From positions 33,048-97,047 of the forward strand of contig NZ_JAQBOC010000084.1 of NCBI RefSeq assembly GCF_028288225.1: a stretch of 64,000 nt of DNA, given 5' to 3'. A program made the position numbers and the translations under genes. This DNA comes from Mucilaginibacter sp. GTDB taxonomy: Bacteria; Bacteroidota; Bacteroidia; Sphingobacteriales; Sphingobacteriaceae. This document shows, one piece after another, positions 9,284 through 16,556 of this stretch. The notes beneath the pieces are model-generated. The model made no database searches. It was not told the DNA's origin and worked only from the letters and a program-made list of their open reading frames with translations. Every line of letters starts with the position of its first letter. Position 1 is the first letter of the stretch.

Positions 9284-9291
9284 TAACTTTG
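9284..9291 (+). promoter_or_regulatory. -7 element ahead of the dehydratase gene
   Basis: TAACTTTG matches TAnnTTTG and lies 25 bp upstream of the ATG at 9317, a normal distance for a Bacteroidota promoter. No confident -33 element was seen. Confidence 0.5.
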
Positions 9292-9316
9292 AGATTCATA
9301 AACCGAAAAATCAAAG

Positions 9317-11032
9317 ATGAACGAAAAAAAACTGAGAAGCAGCGAATGGTTTGGCAGAACAGGCAAGGACGGCTTTATTTATCGTTCGTGGATGAAGAAC
9401 CAGGGGATCCCGGCACATGAGTTTAAGGGTAAGCCTGTTATTGGCATTTGCAATACATGGTCGGAATTAACCCCGTGCAATGCACATTTCAGAGAACTGG
9501 CAGAATCTGTTAAACATGGCATTTATGAGGCAGGCGGTTTCCCGGTTGAGTTCCCGGTAATGTCATTAGGCGAAACACTTATTAAGCCTACCGCTATGCT
9601 TTACCGTAACCTGGTGAGCATGGATGTGGAGGAATCTATCAGGGCTAACCCGCTCGACGGGGTAGTGCTGCTGTGCGGTTGTGATAAAACAACTCCATCA
9701 TTAATCATGGGGGCCTGCAGTGTAAACATCCCAACTATTGTTGTTTCGGGTGGTGCTATGCTTACGGGTAAATACCAGGGAAGGGATATAGGTACATCTG
9801 ATGTATGGCGCTTTTCGGAAGCACAGCGATCAGGTAGAATGACGGAAGAGGAAATGAATGTTGCCGAAGCCTGCATGTCGCGCAGCAGAGGGCATTGTGC
9901 AGTAATGGGCACAGCCTCAACGATGGCGGTAATGACGGAGGCTTTGGGTCTTTCCTTACCCGAAAATGCCGCTATTCCTGCAGCTGATTCCCGCAGGAAG
10001 GTGTTAGCGCATCTGTCAGGTATGCGGATAGTGGATATGGTTAGGGAAGATTTGAAATTGTCGGACATCCTTACCCTGCAAGCGTTTGAAAACGCGATAC
10101 TCACCAATGCTGCTATTGGCGGTTCAACCAATTTTATTATTCATTTACTGGCAATAGCCGGCAGGATAGGTGTTAAGCTTGCGATTGACGATTTTGATAC
10201 TACAGCTAAAGGAATTCCGCTGCTTGCTAATTTGCAGCCATCCGGTAAGTATTTTATGGAAGATCTTTATTATGCCGGGGGAATTCCCGCTGTAATGAAG
10301 GAGTTGGATAGCTTGTTAAACAGGGAAACCATTGCTGTAAGCGGTAAGCCGATAGCAGATAACTATTTGAATAGCGAGTGCTTTAACCGCGACGTAATAG
10401 CTACTGTAAAAGAACCATTTAACCAGGCCGCAGGCATCACGGTTTTGAAAGGGAATTTATGCGAAAATGGCGCGGTAATCAAACCGTCCGCAGCAAACAC
10501 AATATTGATGCAGCACAGCGGCAAAGCCATAGTGTTTGAAAATATTGAAGATTATAAAGCAAGGATAGACGACCCTTTACTTGATGTTGACGAAAACAGC
10601 GTATTGGTACTTAAAAATGTAGGGCCTAAAGGTTATCCCGGCATGCCTGAAGTGGGCAATATGGCCATCCCCAAAAAGCTGCTTGAAAAAGGGGTAACGG
10701 ACATGGTGCGGATCTCGGATGGAAGAATGAGCGGAACAGGTTTTGGCACCGTTGTTCTTCATGTTTCGCCGGAAGCTGCCGCAGGTGGTAATATTTCAAT
10801 TGTACAGGATGGCGATTTGATCTGCCTTGATGTATTTAATAAAACTTTGCATATTGAACTATCGGATGCGGAAATAGCTGAGAGGAAAAAGCAGTTACCA
10901 CCTGTTCAGCCCTTAACAAATCGAGGGTACACCTGGTTATACCAGCAAAATGTGGAGCAAGCGCATTTGGGGGCCGATTTTGGGTTTTTAAAAGGCGGCA
11001 GCGGCAGCGGGGTTTTACGAGATTCGCACTGA
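9317..11032 (+). CDS. IlvD/Edd family sugar-acid dehydratase
   Basis: 571 residues. The iron-sulfur cluster cysteines lie in ICNTWSELTPCN (C45), LLCGCDKTTPS and EACMSRSRGHCAVMGTAST. The N-terminal SSEWFGRTGKDGFIYRSWMKNQG and the SELTPCN motif place it with the pentonate/hexonate dehydratases (arabinonate, xylonate, galactonate) rather than with the branched-chain enzyme IlvD. It would remove water from an aldonic acid to give the 2-keto-3-deoxy acid. The SDR gene starts 70 bp downstream and could be the sugar or keto-acid dehydrogenase of the same pathway. The exact sugar is not readable. Confidence 0.87.
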   Translation: MNEKKLRSSEWFGRTGKDGFIYRSWMKNQGIPAHEFKGKPVIGICNTWSELTPCNAHFRELAESVKHGIYEAGGFPVEFPVMSLGETLIKPTAMLYRNLVSMDVEESIRANPLDGVVLLCGCDKTTPSLIMGACSVNIPTIVVSGGAMLTGKYQGRDIGTSDVWRFSEAQRSGRMTEEEMNVAEACMSRSRGHCAVMGTASTMAVMTEALGLSLPENAAIPAADSRRKVLAHLSGMRIVDMVREDLKLSDILTLQAFENAILTNAAIGGSTNFIIHLLAIAGRIGVKLAIDDFDTTAKGIPLLANLQPSGKYFMEDLYYAGGIPAVMKELDSLLNRETIAVSGKPIADNYLNSECFNRDVIATVKEPFNQAAGITVLKGNLCENGAVIKPSAANTILMQHSGKAIVFENIEDYKARIDDPLLDVDENSVLVLKNVGPKGYPGMPEVGNMAIPKKLLEKGVTDMVRISDGRMSGTGFGTVVLHVSPEAAAGGNISIVQDGDLICLDVFNKTLHIELSDAEIAERKKQLPPVQPLTNRGYTWLYQQNVEQAHLGADFGFLKGGSGSGVLRDSH

Positions 11033-11035
11033 GGG

Positions 11036-11076
11036 AAAGAGTCAAGAGGTTAAGAGTCAAGAATCAAGAGTTAGAA
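11036..11076 (+). repeat. AGTCAAGA-type short repeat
   Basis: Three loose copies of AGTCAAGA/AATCAAGA lie between the dehydratase stop and the SDR start. It belongs to the repeat family also found at 14716, 14815, 23340, 23448, 27207, 27283 and 33773. Confidence 0.6.
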
Positions 11077-11102
11077 TAAAAGGAGTTCAAGGTTTATTTA
11101 TA

Positions 11103-11870
11103 ATGACAAACAAAAAATTCACCAACCAGGTAGCAATTATAACAGGGGCAGGGCAGGGGATCGGTTTCGAGATAGCCCGTCAGCTTGCATACGAAGGCGC
11201 ATCGGTAATTCTTAACGATATAGATGAAGAATTAGCCATAAAGGCATCGGCAGAAATACAAAAACAAGGAGGTATTTGCCATGCAGTATCCGGGGATGTT
11301 TCAAATGTTGAATTTATACAGCATTTAGTTGATGAAGCCGTTACTAAATTCGGGAAACTTACCATCGCGATAGCAAATGCCGGGATCACTACCTTTGGTG
11401 AGTTTTTAGATTATCAGCCTGAATCATTAAAACAGGTGATGGATTTAAACCTGTATGGTACTTTCTTTTTAACGCAAAAAGCGTCGCTTCAAATAAAAAA
11501 ACAGGGTTCGGGTGGCAGTATATTGCTGATGTCGTCGGTAACTGGTCACCAGGCGCATAAAAACTTAGCAGCTTACGGGATGACCAAAGCCGGGCTGGAA
11601 ATGCTGGCCAAAAGTCTGGTTGTTGAGCTTTCAGACTATAATATTACCATCAACACCATTGCTCCCGGAGCTACTTTAACGGAAAGAACGCTTATGGATA
11701 AGGAGTATATGGAAACATGGTCGAGAATTACACCGTTGGGCAAGCCTGCTACGGTTGAAGATATAGCCAATGCGGCTCTGTTTTTCGTATCGCCTGTTTC
11801 TCGGCATATTACCGGGCAGAGTTTGGTGGTTGATGGAGGATGGACAGCTACAAGCCCATCGCCTTATTGA
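11103..11870 (+). CDS. SDR family oxidoreductase
   Basis: 255 residues, classical short-chain dehydrogenase. The NAD(P) motif is TGAGQGIG near residue 15. ILNDID at about 38-43 has an acidic residue that favours NAD. NAG sits near 93, and the catalytic S-Y-K lie in MSSVTGH and AAYGMTKAG. The C-terminal GQSLVVDGGWTA is typical of glucose/galactose dehydrogenase-like members. With the upstream dehydratase it probably works in oxidative sugar-acid catabolism; this is inferred from position. Confidence 0.87.
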   Translation: MTNKKFTNQVAIITGAGQGIGFEIARQLAYEGASVILNDIDEELAIKASAEIQKQGGICHAVSGDVSNVEFIQHLVDEAVTKFGKLTIAIANAGITTFGEFLDYQPESLKQVMDLNLYGTFFLTQKASLQIKKQGSGGSILLMSSVTGHQAHKNLAAYGMTKAGLEMLAKSLVVELSDYNITINTIAPGATLTERTLMDKEYMETWSRITPLGKPATVEDIANAALFFVSPVSRHITGQSLVVDGGWTATSPSPY

Positions 11871-12100
11871 TGCGATTTGCAGGGCGCAATATCGCAGGGC
11901 GTTGCTTTGCGTTGGCGTATTAGACCCTTTCCTTTGGTCTAACAAAGACAATTTTTAATGGATATTGCTATTGTTGGAAATGGGGGGGCCGGGAATTAAT
12001 AAAGACGCCCAAAGCCCTGAAGTGATGACATACGTCAGCGCAGGGCGAAGTCCTGCGATATAGTGCAGGCAAAAACATGTGTGTATTTGAATATACCCAA
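11871..12100. other. Gene-free gap with repeated GCAGGGCG words
   Basis: The gap between the SDR gene and the convergent sigma-factor gene holds several copies of GCAGGGCG (near 11879, 11893 and 12042) and a reverse-complementary GTCCTGCGATAT stretch. It may be decayed repeat sequence. No gene is seen. Confidence 0.4.
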
Positions 12101-12101
12101 T

Positions 12102-12128
12102 AAAAAAGCCTGTGAGGGCACAGGCTTT
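12102..12128 (-). terminator. Terminator of the sigma-factor gene
   Basis: AAAGCCTGTG (12105-12114) and CACAGGCTTT (12119-12128) form a 10-bp stem with an AGGG loop. On the minus strand it is followed by TTTTTTATT. Confidence 0.85.
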
Positions 12129-12187
12129 GCGTTTGTTTCTATAAATTTTTTCAGATGTCCCGGTTTTTCACCGTTGCTATGGATCTA

Positions 12188-13045
12188 CTACAAATATGAT
12201 TGCAATGCACCACTGCGTGATGATTGTTTGATCCGTTGCAGCGCTTTATCTTTTATCTGGCGAACCCTTTCGCGGGTAAGGATGAATTTTTCACCTATCT
12301 CTTCCAGAGTATGGGTGTGATTGTTTCCTAACCCGTAAAATAACACCAGTACTTCCCTGTCGCGCTCTCCTAATTTTGAAAGCGAACGGTTAAGCTCAGT
12401 AGCAAGCGAATCATGGATCAGCATGCTGTCAGTTGTAGGTTCGTTATTGTGCATTACATCCAGCAGAGTTCCTTCTTCCCCCTGTTGAAAAGGCGCATCA
12501 ATTGATACCTGCCTGCCTGAATTCCTTAATGAATCGGCAATTTTTTCAACCGTTGTTTCAAGGGTTTCGGCAAGTTCTTCCGGCGTTGGTTCTCTTTCAA
12601 ATTCCTGCTCAAGCTGTGATTGTACTTTTCTTATCTTGCTTAAAGTACCAATCTGGTTTAACGGCAAGCGCACTGAACGCGACTGATCAGAGATTGCAGA
12701 AATTATAGATTGCCTGATCCACCAAACTGCGTATGATATAAATTTAAATCCTTTTGTTTCATCAAAGCGTTTTGCTGCTTTAATAAGGCCAAGGTTACCT
12801 TCGTTTATCAAATCGCCAAGGGTAATTCCCTGGTTTTGGTATTGTTTTGCAACAGATACCACAAAACGTAAATTCGCTTTTGTTAAACGCTCTAAAGCGG
12901 CCTGGTCACCATCCCTGATCTTTTGTGCGAGGATAACTTCCTCTTGTGCAGTAATCAGATCTACTTTACCAATTTCTGTTAAGTATTTATCAAGCGACTG
13001 GGTCTCGCGATTAGTAATGGACTGAGTTATCTTAAGCTGTCTCAT
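12188..13045 (-). CDS. RpoD/SigA-like sigma-70 factor, probable paralogue
   Basis: 285 residues. Region 1.2 is LDKYLTEIGKVDLIT. Region 2 (LRFVVSVAKQYQNQGITLGDLINEGNLGLIKAAKRFD, then FKFISYAVWWIRQSI) is nearly identical to the primary sigma factor of Bacteroidota. Regions 3 and 4 are more divergent, and the region 4.2 helix-turn-helix reads EEIGEKFILTRERVRQI where the housekeeping factor usually has a glycine before LTRERVRQI. The start MRQLKITQSITNRE is the standard one. It could be the housekeeping factor itself, but the substitutions favour a secondary paralogue with a shifted promoter preference. Confidence 0.85.
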   Translation of the reverse strand: MRQLKITQSITNRETQSLDKYLTEIGKVDLITAQEEVILAQKIRDGDQAALERLTKANLRFVVSVAKQYQNQGITLGDLINEGNLGLIKAAKRFDETKGFKFISYAVWWIRQSIISAISDQSRSVRLPLNQIGTLSKIRKVQSQLEQEFEREPTPEELAETLETTVEKIADSLRNSGRQVSIDAPFQQGEEGTLLDVMHNNEPTTDSMLIHDSLATELNRSLSKLGERDREVLVLFYGLGNNHTHTLEEIGEKFILTRERVRQIKDKALQRIKQSSRSGALQSYL

Positions 13046-13148
13046 TTAATAATAATTATGCCTCAAAGAATGTCAGGCATTGGGTGATATGTTATAAATC
13101 TTTCACTAAGGAAAGATGAGCTGTTGATTAACGGCTGAGGAAAATAAA

Positions 13149-13177
13149 AAGCATTTTCCGTTTTAGGGAAAATGCTT
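13149..13177 (-). terminator. Terminator of the cold-shock gene
   Basis: AAGCATTTTCC (13149-13159) pairs with GGAAAATGCTT (13167-13177). The minus strand continues TTTTATTTT, which gives a canonical terminator 20 bp after the csp stop codon. Confidence 0.85.
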
Positions 13178-13197
13178 CACGATTAATTATTATAGTT

Positions 13198-13389
13198 TTA
13201 AGCTACTTTTACTTTTACCGCGTTAGGGCCTTTTTTGCCTTCTTCTACTTCATACTGAACGGTGTCATTCTCGCGAATGCGGTCGATCAGGCCTGATGAG
13301 TGTACAAACACTTCTTTGCCACCGTTACTTGGGGTGATGAATCCAAAACCCTTTTCTTCATTAAAAAATTTTACTGTTCCTTCTTGCAT
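13198..13389 (-). CDS. Cold-shock domain protein (CspA family)
   Basis: 63 residues, the complete five-strand OB-fold of bacterial cold-shock proteins. RNP1 is KGFGFI (residues about 14-19) and RNP2 is VFVHSS (about 27-32). It binds single-stranded RNA or DNA as an RNA chaperone. It has its own promoter (TATCTTTG 22 bp upstream) and its own terminator, so it is a free-standing unit between the sigma-factor and DUF92 genes. Confidence 0.95.
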   Translation of the reverse strand: MQEGTVKFFNEEKGFGFITPSNGGKEVFVHSSGLIDRIRENDTVQYEVEEGKKGPNAVKVKVA

Positions 13390-13410
13390 TATATTGATTT
13401 TAAATAGTTA

Positions 13411-13418
13411 CAAAGATA
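13411..13418 (-). promoter_or_regulatory. -7 element of the cold-shock gene
   Basis: On the minus strand the bases read TATCTTTG, a full TAnnTTTG match, ending 21 bp upstream of the start codon. No confident -33 box was found. Confidence 0.55.
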
Positions 13419-13515
13419 GCTATATTTATTGATTAAACAGTCACAATTCTACGTTGTTTTATATTAATTATTTTTAATTGATTTATTGCGCCATTTATAG
13501 GTAAAAAACACTTTT

Positions 13516-14226
13516 CTAAACCTTTAAAAAAAGCATACATACCGTTGCGCCGGTAAGTGTGTTCAAAAAATTCACTAAATTATTGCCAATTAAATGCTTA
13601 CGTTCCAGCGTTGCGCCCAATATTGAATCGACAAGATTACCGATGATTCCAGCCAGGATGATCCATAATAATTCACTATTCCAACCATGACCAATGGAAT
13701 AAACACAGGCAATAATTGCCGCACCGGCTGCGCCTGTTAGTGTACCTTCCAAACTTACCACACCATCTAACCCGGGCTGATCTTTCTTGAAAGTGATGAT
13801 ATTATAAAACCTGCGCCCCAGTAAGGTGCCCAGCTCTGATGATAAGGTATCCGCAGTGGCCGCCGCCAGGCTCCCGGCCATCATCAATTGCATCAGATGT
13901 ACATGTTCCGGCTTATACCATGCTATTGCGCCCAGGATAGCTGCAACACCGCCATTAGCCATAACCTGCCCGGCAGTACGGCGGCCCTTGTTTTCATCAG
14001 CTGCACCAATTTCCTGTTTCCTTTTTAAGCCTAACCCGGTAGCTCCTGATCCTAAAATAAAAAATAATGCAAGTATAATAAGACCATTGTAGCCACCTCC
14101 CTTAAAAACCAATAAGCCAATTACGCCGCCTAGCAAAGCAGCGCCAATAGTTAATTTACGGGTAATGATACTGAGCGCCACACCCGCAAGCAGGAAGAAA
14201 TAGATGAGGTAATTGTAAAGGATCAT
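13516..14226 (-). CDS. DUF92 family integral membrane protein
   Basis: 236 residues with about six membrane spans. The motif TADTLSSELGTLLGR (about 120-135) and GVVSLEGTLTGAAGA (about 155-170) identify DUF92/TMEM19. Plant relatives include a phytyl-phosphate kinase (VTE6), so an isoprenoid phosphate role is possible but unproven here. It lies divergent from the Dabb gene. Confidence 0.87.
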   Translation of the reverse strand: MILYNYLIYFFLLAGVALSIITRKLTIGAALLGGVIGLLVFKGGGYNGLIILALFFILGSGATGLGLKRKQEIGAADENKGRRTAGQVMANGGVAAILGAIAWYKPEHVHLMQLMMAGSLAAATADTLSSELGTLLGRRFYNIITFKKDQPGLDGVVSLEGTLTGAAGAAIIACVYSIGHGWNSELLWIILAGIIGNLVDSILGATLERKHLIGNNLVNFLNTLTGATVCMLFLKV

Positions 14227-14300
14227 GAAATATTAAAATCAAAGCTAATACTTCGCACATTAATTAATTTATTTAAATTAACGCTTTTATTGAATTAACT

Positions 14301-14708
14301 ATGAAAACATCCAACAGGCGAAAATTTATAACAACTTCAGCGGCACTTGCCGCAGGTACGGCCGCATCTGCACTTCCTTTGAAAAGTTCGGCGAATAAAT
14401 ACCCGGTTATCCATCATGTGTTTTTCTGGCTCAAAAACCCGGCATCAAAAGAAGACAGGGATAAGCTGGTAGCAGGCGTAAAAACCTTATCGAAAATTGA
14501 AACCGTGCGTGAACTGCGTGTAGGTGTTGTTGCATCTACCGAAAAACGGGATGTGGTTGATAACAGCTGGGCAGTATCCGAGCTGATGTTTTTTAGCGAC
14601 CTTGCCGGGCAGGCAACCTATCAAACCCATCCGGTACACCTTGAGTTTATAAAAAATTGCAGTCACCTTTGGGAAAAGGTTATTGTTTATGATGCGGTGG
14701 ACGCGTGA
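14301..14708 (+). CDS. Tat-exported Dabb (stress-responsive A/B barrel) protein
   Basis: 135 residues. The N-terminus SNRRKFITTSAALAAG is a twin-arginine signal, with cleavage expected near ALPLKSSA. The rest is a single Dabb domain: YPVIHHVFFWLKNPASKEDR, then TVRELRVGV and HPVHLEFIKNC. Dabb domains form dimeric ferredoxin-like barrels with varied or unknown ligands. Export by Tat implies that it folds before transport. Confidence 0.87.
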   Translation: MKTSNRRKFITTSAALAAGTAASALPLKSSANKYPVIHHVFFWLKNPASKEDRDKLVAGVKTLSKIETVRELRVGVVASTEKRDVVDNSWAVSELMFFSDLAGQATYQTHPVHLEFIKNCSHLWEKVIVYDAVDA

Positions 14709-14715
14709 GGATGAG

Positions 14716-14845
14716 AGAAAAGAGTCAAGAATCAAGATAGCAAGAATCAAGAAAGAAGAATTGAAAGATAGATAAGTAGCGGATTGAAACTATCCTAATG
14801 AGTTATTTTTTTAATCTTGACTCTTGACCTCTTGATTCTTGCTTC
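14716..14845. repeat. Inverted pair of AGTCAAGA repeats
   Basis: AGAGTCAAGAATCAAGA and further copies at 14716-14756 are the reverse complement of AATCTTGACTCTTGACCTC plus CTTGATTCTTG at 14813-14845. The pair brackets the space between the Dabb gene and the MFS gene, and could fold into a long hairpin in the transcript. Confidence 0.65.
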
Positions 14846-14861
14846 TATTTTTTAAAAAACA

Positions 14862-16436
14862 ATGGCTACAGTAGCGCTTCGCAGTCCTGCCGGTAAATGG
14901 ATCATGGTTTCGGCCATTTTGGCTTCATCTATGGCGTTTATTGATGGTACGGCGCTTAACGTGGTTTTACCGGCATTGCAAAATAGTCTGCAGGCAAGTG
15001 GTGCCGATCTGTTCTGGATCCTGAATGCGTACCTGCTGATGCTGGCAGCTTTGATCCTCATCGGTGGTTCATTAGGAGATAAGCTTGGCCGTAAGAAGAT
15101 TTTTATGGCCGGCATCTTTATTTTTATCTGCGGATCAGCACTATGCGGGATCTCGCCCGGGGTAACGTGGTTGATCATATTCAGAATAATACAGGGCATT
15201 GGCGGGGCATTGATGATCCCCGGGAGCCTGTCGCTCATTTCATCCTCCATAGATGTAAAAGAGAGGGGTAAGGCAATTGGCACATGGTCGGCATTTACGA
15301 CGGTGGTAACTATGGGAGGCCCTGTGTTGGGTGGTGCTTTAGCTGATGCAGGTTTATGGCGATATATCTTTTTTATCAATGTTCCTATCGGTCTTGCGGC
15401 TTTGGTAATGCTTTGGCTAAAAGTAAATGAAACCAAAGATGAAGATGGCGATCATGCTATTGACTTTCCGGGTGCCATTGCCATTGCGCTGGGCCTGGCT
15501 TTGGTAACTTTTGGTTTTTTGCGGACCCCGGCTGTAGGGCTGCATAACTGGCAGGTTTACCTCTCATTGGCAACAGGTTTATTATTGCTAATAGCTTTTG
15601 TAATTATCGAGAAAAAAAGCAAAAACCCCATGATGCCTTTGCAGCTGTTTGCAAACCCCACATTTACCGGGGCTAACCTGCTTACGCTGTTTTTATATGC
15701 CGGACTTGGAGCTGGAATGTTGTTCCTCTCGCTAAATATGGTGCAGGTACAGGGCTACAGCCAGCTGCAAAGCGGGTTAACATTTTTGCCGTTCACCGTA
15801 ATGATGATCTCACTTGCGCGCTTTGCCGGGGGGCTTGCCGATAAATTTGGCCCGAGACTATTGCTCATTTTCGGTCCGGCAGCTGCGGGGACAGGTTTGC
15901 TGATGTTATCCTTTATAAAACAAACCAACGGCCCTGCTGATTACTGGACAACCTTTTTTCCCGGTGTAATAGTTTTTGGTTTGGGGATGTCGTTCACCGT
16001 GGCACCCTTAACGGCTGCGGTAATGGGTTCTGTGAGCGATCATTTTTCGGGCACGGCATCGGGTGTAAATAATGCTGTATCGCGGATAGCGGGTGTGTTT
16101 GCCAATGCAATTTTTGGCGCGCTTGCTGTTTTGTTTTTTATAGGCGCATTGCAAACGAAGATACAGGATTTAAAGCTGACGACAAATGAAAAGCAGCAGG
16201 TAACGGCCCAGGCTACAAACCTTGGCAATGCCAAAGTGCCGGAAGGAATCCGTACCAATAAGCAGGAAATTAAAAAAGTATACCACGAAAGTTTTATAAA
16301 TGCCTATGCCAAAATTATGCGCACATCGGCAGCGCTTGGTTTTTTAGGTGCGTTGATGGGCATGGTGTTTATTAGGGGAGTCCGAAAGTCGGAAAGTCCA
16401 GAAGTCAGTAAAGTCCGGAAATCGGAAAGTCAGTAA
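14862..16436 (+). CDS. MFS transporter, DHA2 (EmrB/QacA-like) type
   Basis: 524 residues with about 14 spans. FIDGTALNVVLPALQ lies in span 1, GGSLGDKLGRKKIFMAG is motif A, and TMGGPVLGGALADAGLWRYIFFINVP is the antiporter motif C region with the DHA2 RYIFFINVP signature. It is likely a proton-driven exporter of drugs or metabolites. The last 20 or so residues (RKSESPEVSKVRKSESQ) are encoded by a 9-bp-type repeat that runs through the stop codon, so the natural C-terminus was probably shorter. Confidence 0.88.
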   Translation: MATVALRSPAGKWIMVSAILASSMAFIDGTALNVVLPALQNSLQASGADLFWILNAYLLMLAALILIGGSLGDKLGRKKIFMAGIFIFICGSALCGISPGVTWLIIFRIIQGIGGALMIPGSLSLISSSIDVKERGKAIGTWSAFTTVVTMGGPVLGGALADAGLWRYIFFINVPIGLAALVMLWLKVNETKDEDGDHAIDFPGAIAIALGLALVTFGFLRTPAVGLHNWQVYLSLATGLLLLIAFVIIEKKSKNPMMPLQLFANPTFTGANLLTLFLYAGLGAGMLFLSLNMVQVQGYSQLQSGLTFLPFTVMMISLARFAGGLADKFGPRLLLIFGPAAAGTGLLMLSFIKQTNGPADYWTTFFPGVIVFGLGMSFTVAPLTAAVMGSVSDHFSGTASGVNNAVSRIAGVFANAIFGALAVLFFIGALQTKIQDLKLTTNEKQQVTAQATNLGNAKVPEGIRTNKQEIKKVYHESFINAYAKIMRTSAALGFLGALMGMVFIRGVRKSESPEVSKVRKSESQ

Positions 16437-16470
16437 AGTCCGGAAGTCGGAAAGTCAGGAAGCCAGTATG
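16378..16470 (+). repeat. AGTCGGAA-type repeat overlapping the end of an MFS gene
   Basis: About nine degenerate units of AGTCCGGAA/AGTCGGAA lie in tandem. The first six encode the tail of the MFS protein; the rest are noncoding. It resembles the AGTCAAGA family in period but uses CGG in place of CAA. Confidence 0.7.
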
Positions 16471-16556
16471 TCTAAATATTAAGCACTAAAAGTGATTCCT
16501 ACACACTTACATTCCCTAATAGTTGTATATATTGCTGCTTTTAAACTGGCTCCAAT

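Noticed and set aside
9226..9420. 64-residue plus-strand frame ahead of and inside the dehydratase gene
   Set aside because: It overlaps the dehydratase start in another frame, crosses its promoter box and has no recognisable motif.
12063..12320. 85-residue plus-strand frame
   Set aside because: It runs through a terminator hairpin and into the antisense strand of the sigma-factor gene.
14852..15436. 194-residue minus-strand frame
   Set aside because: Antisense to the MFS gene, with serine/alanine-rich low-complexity text; typical shadow of a hydrophobic gene.
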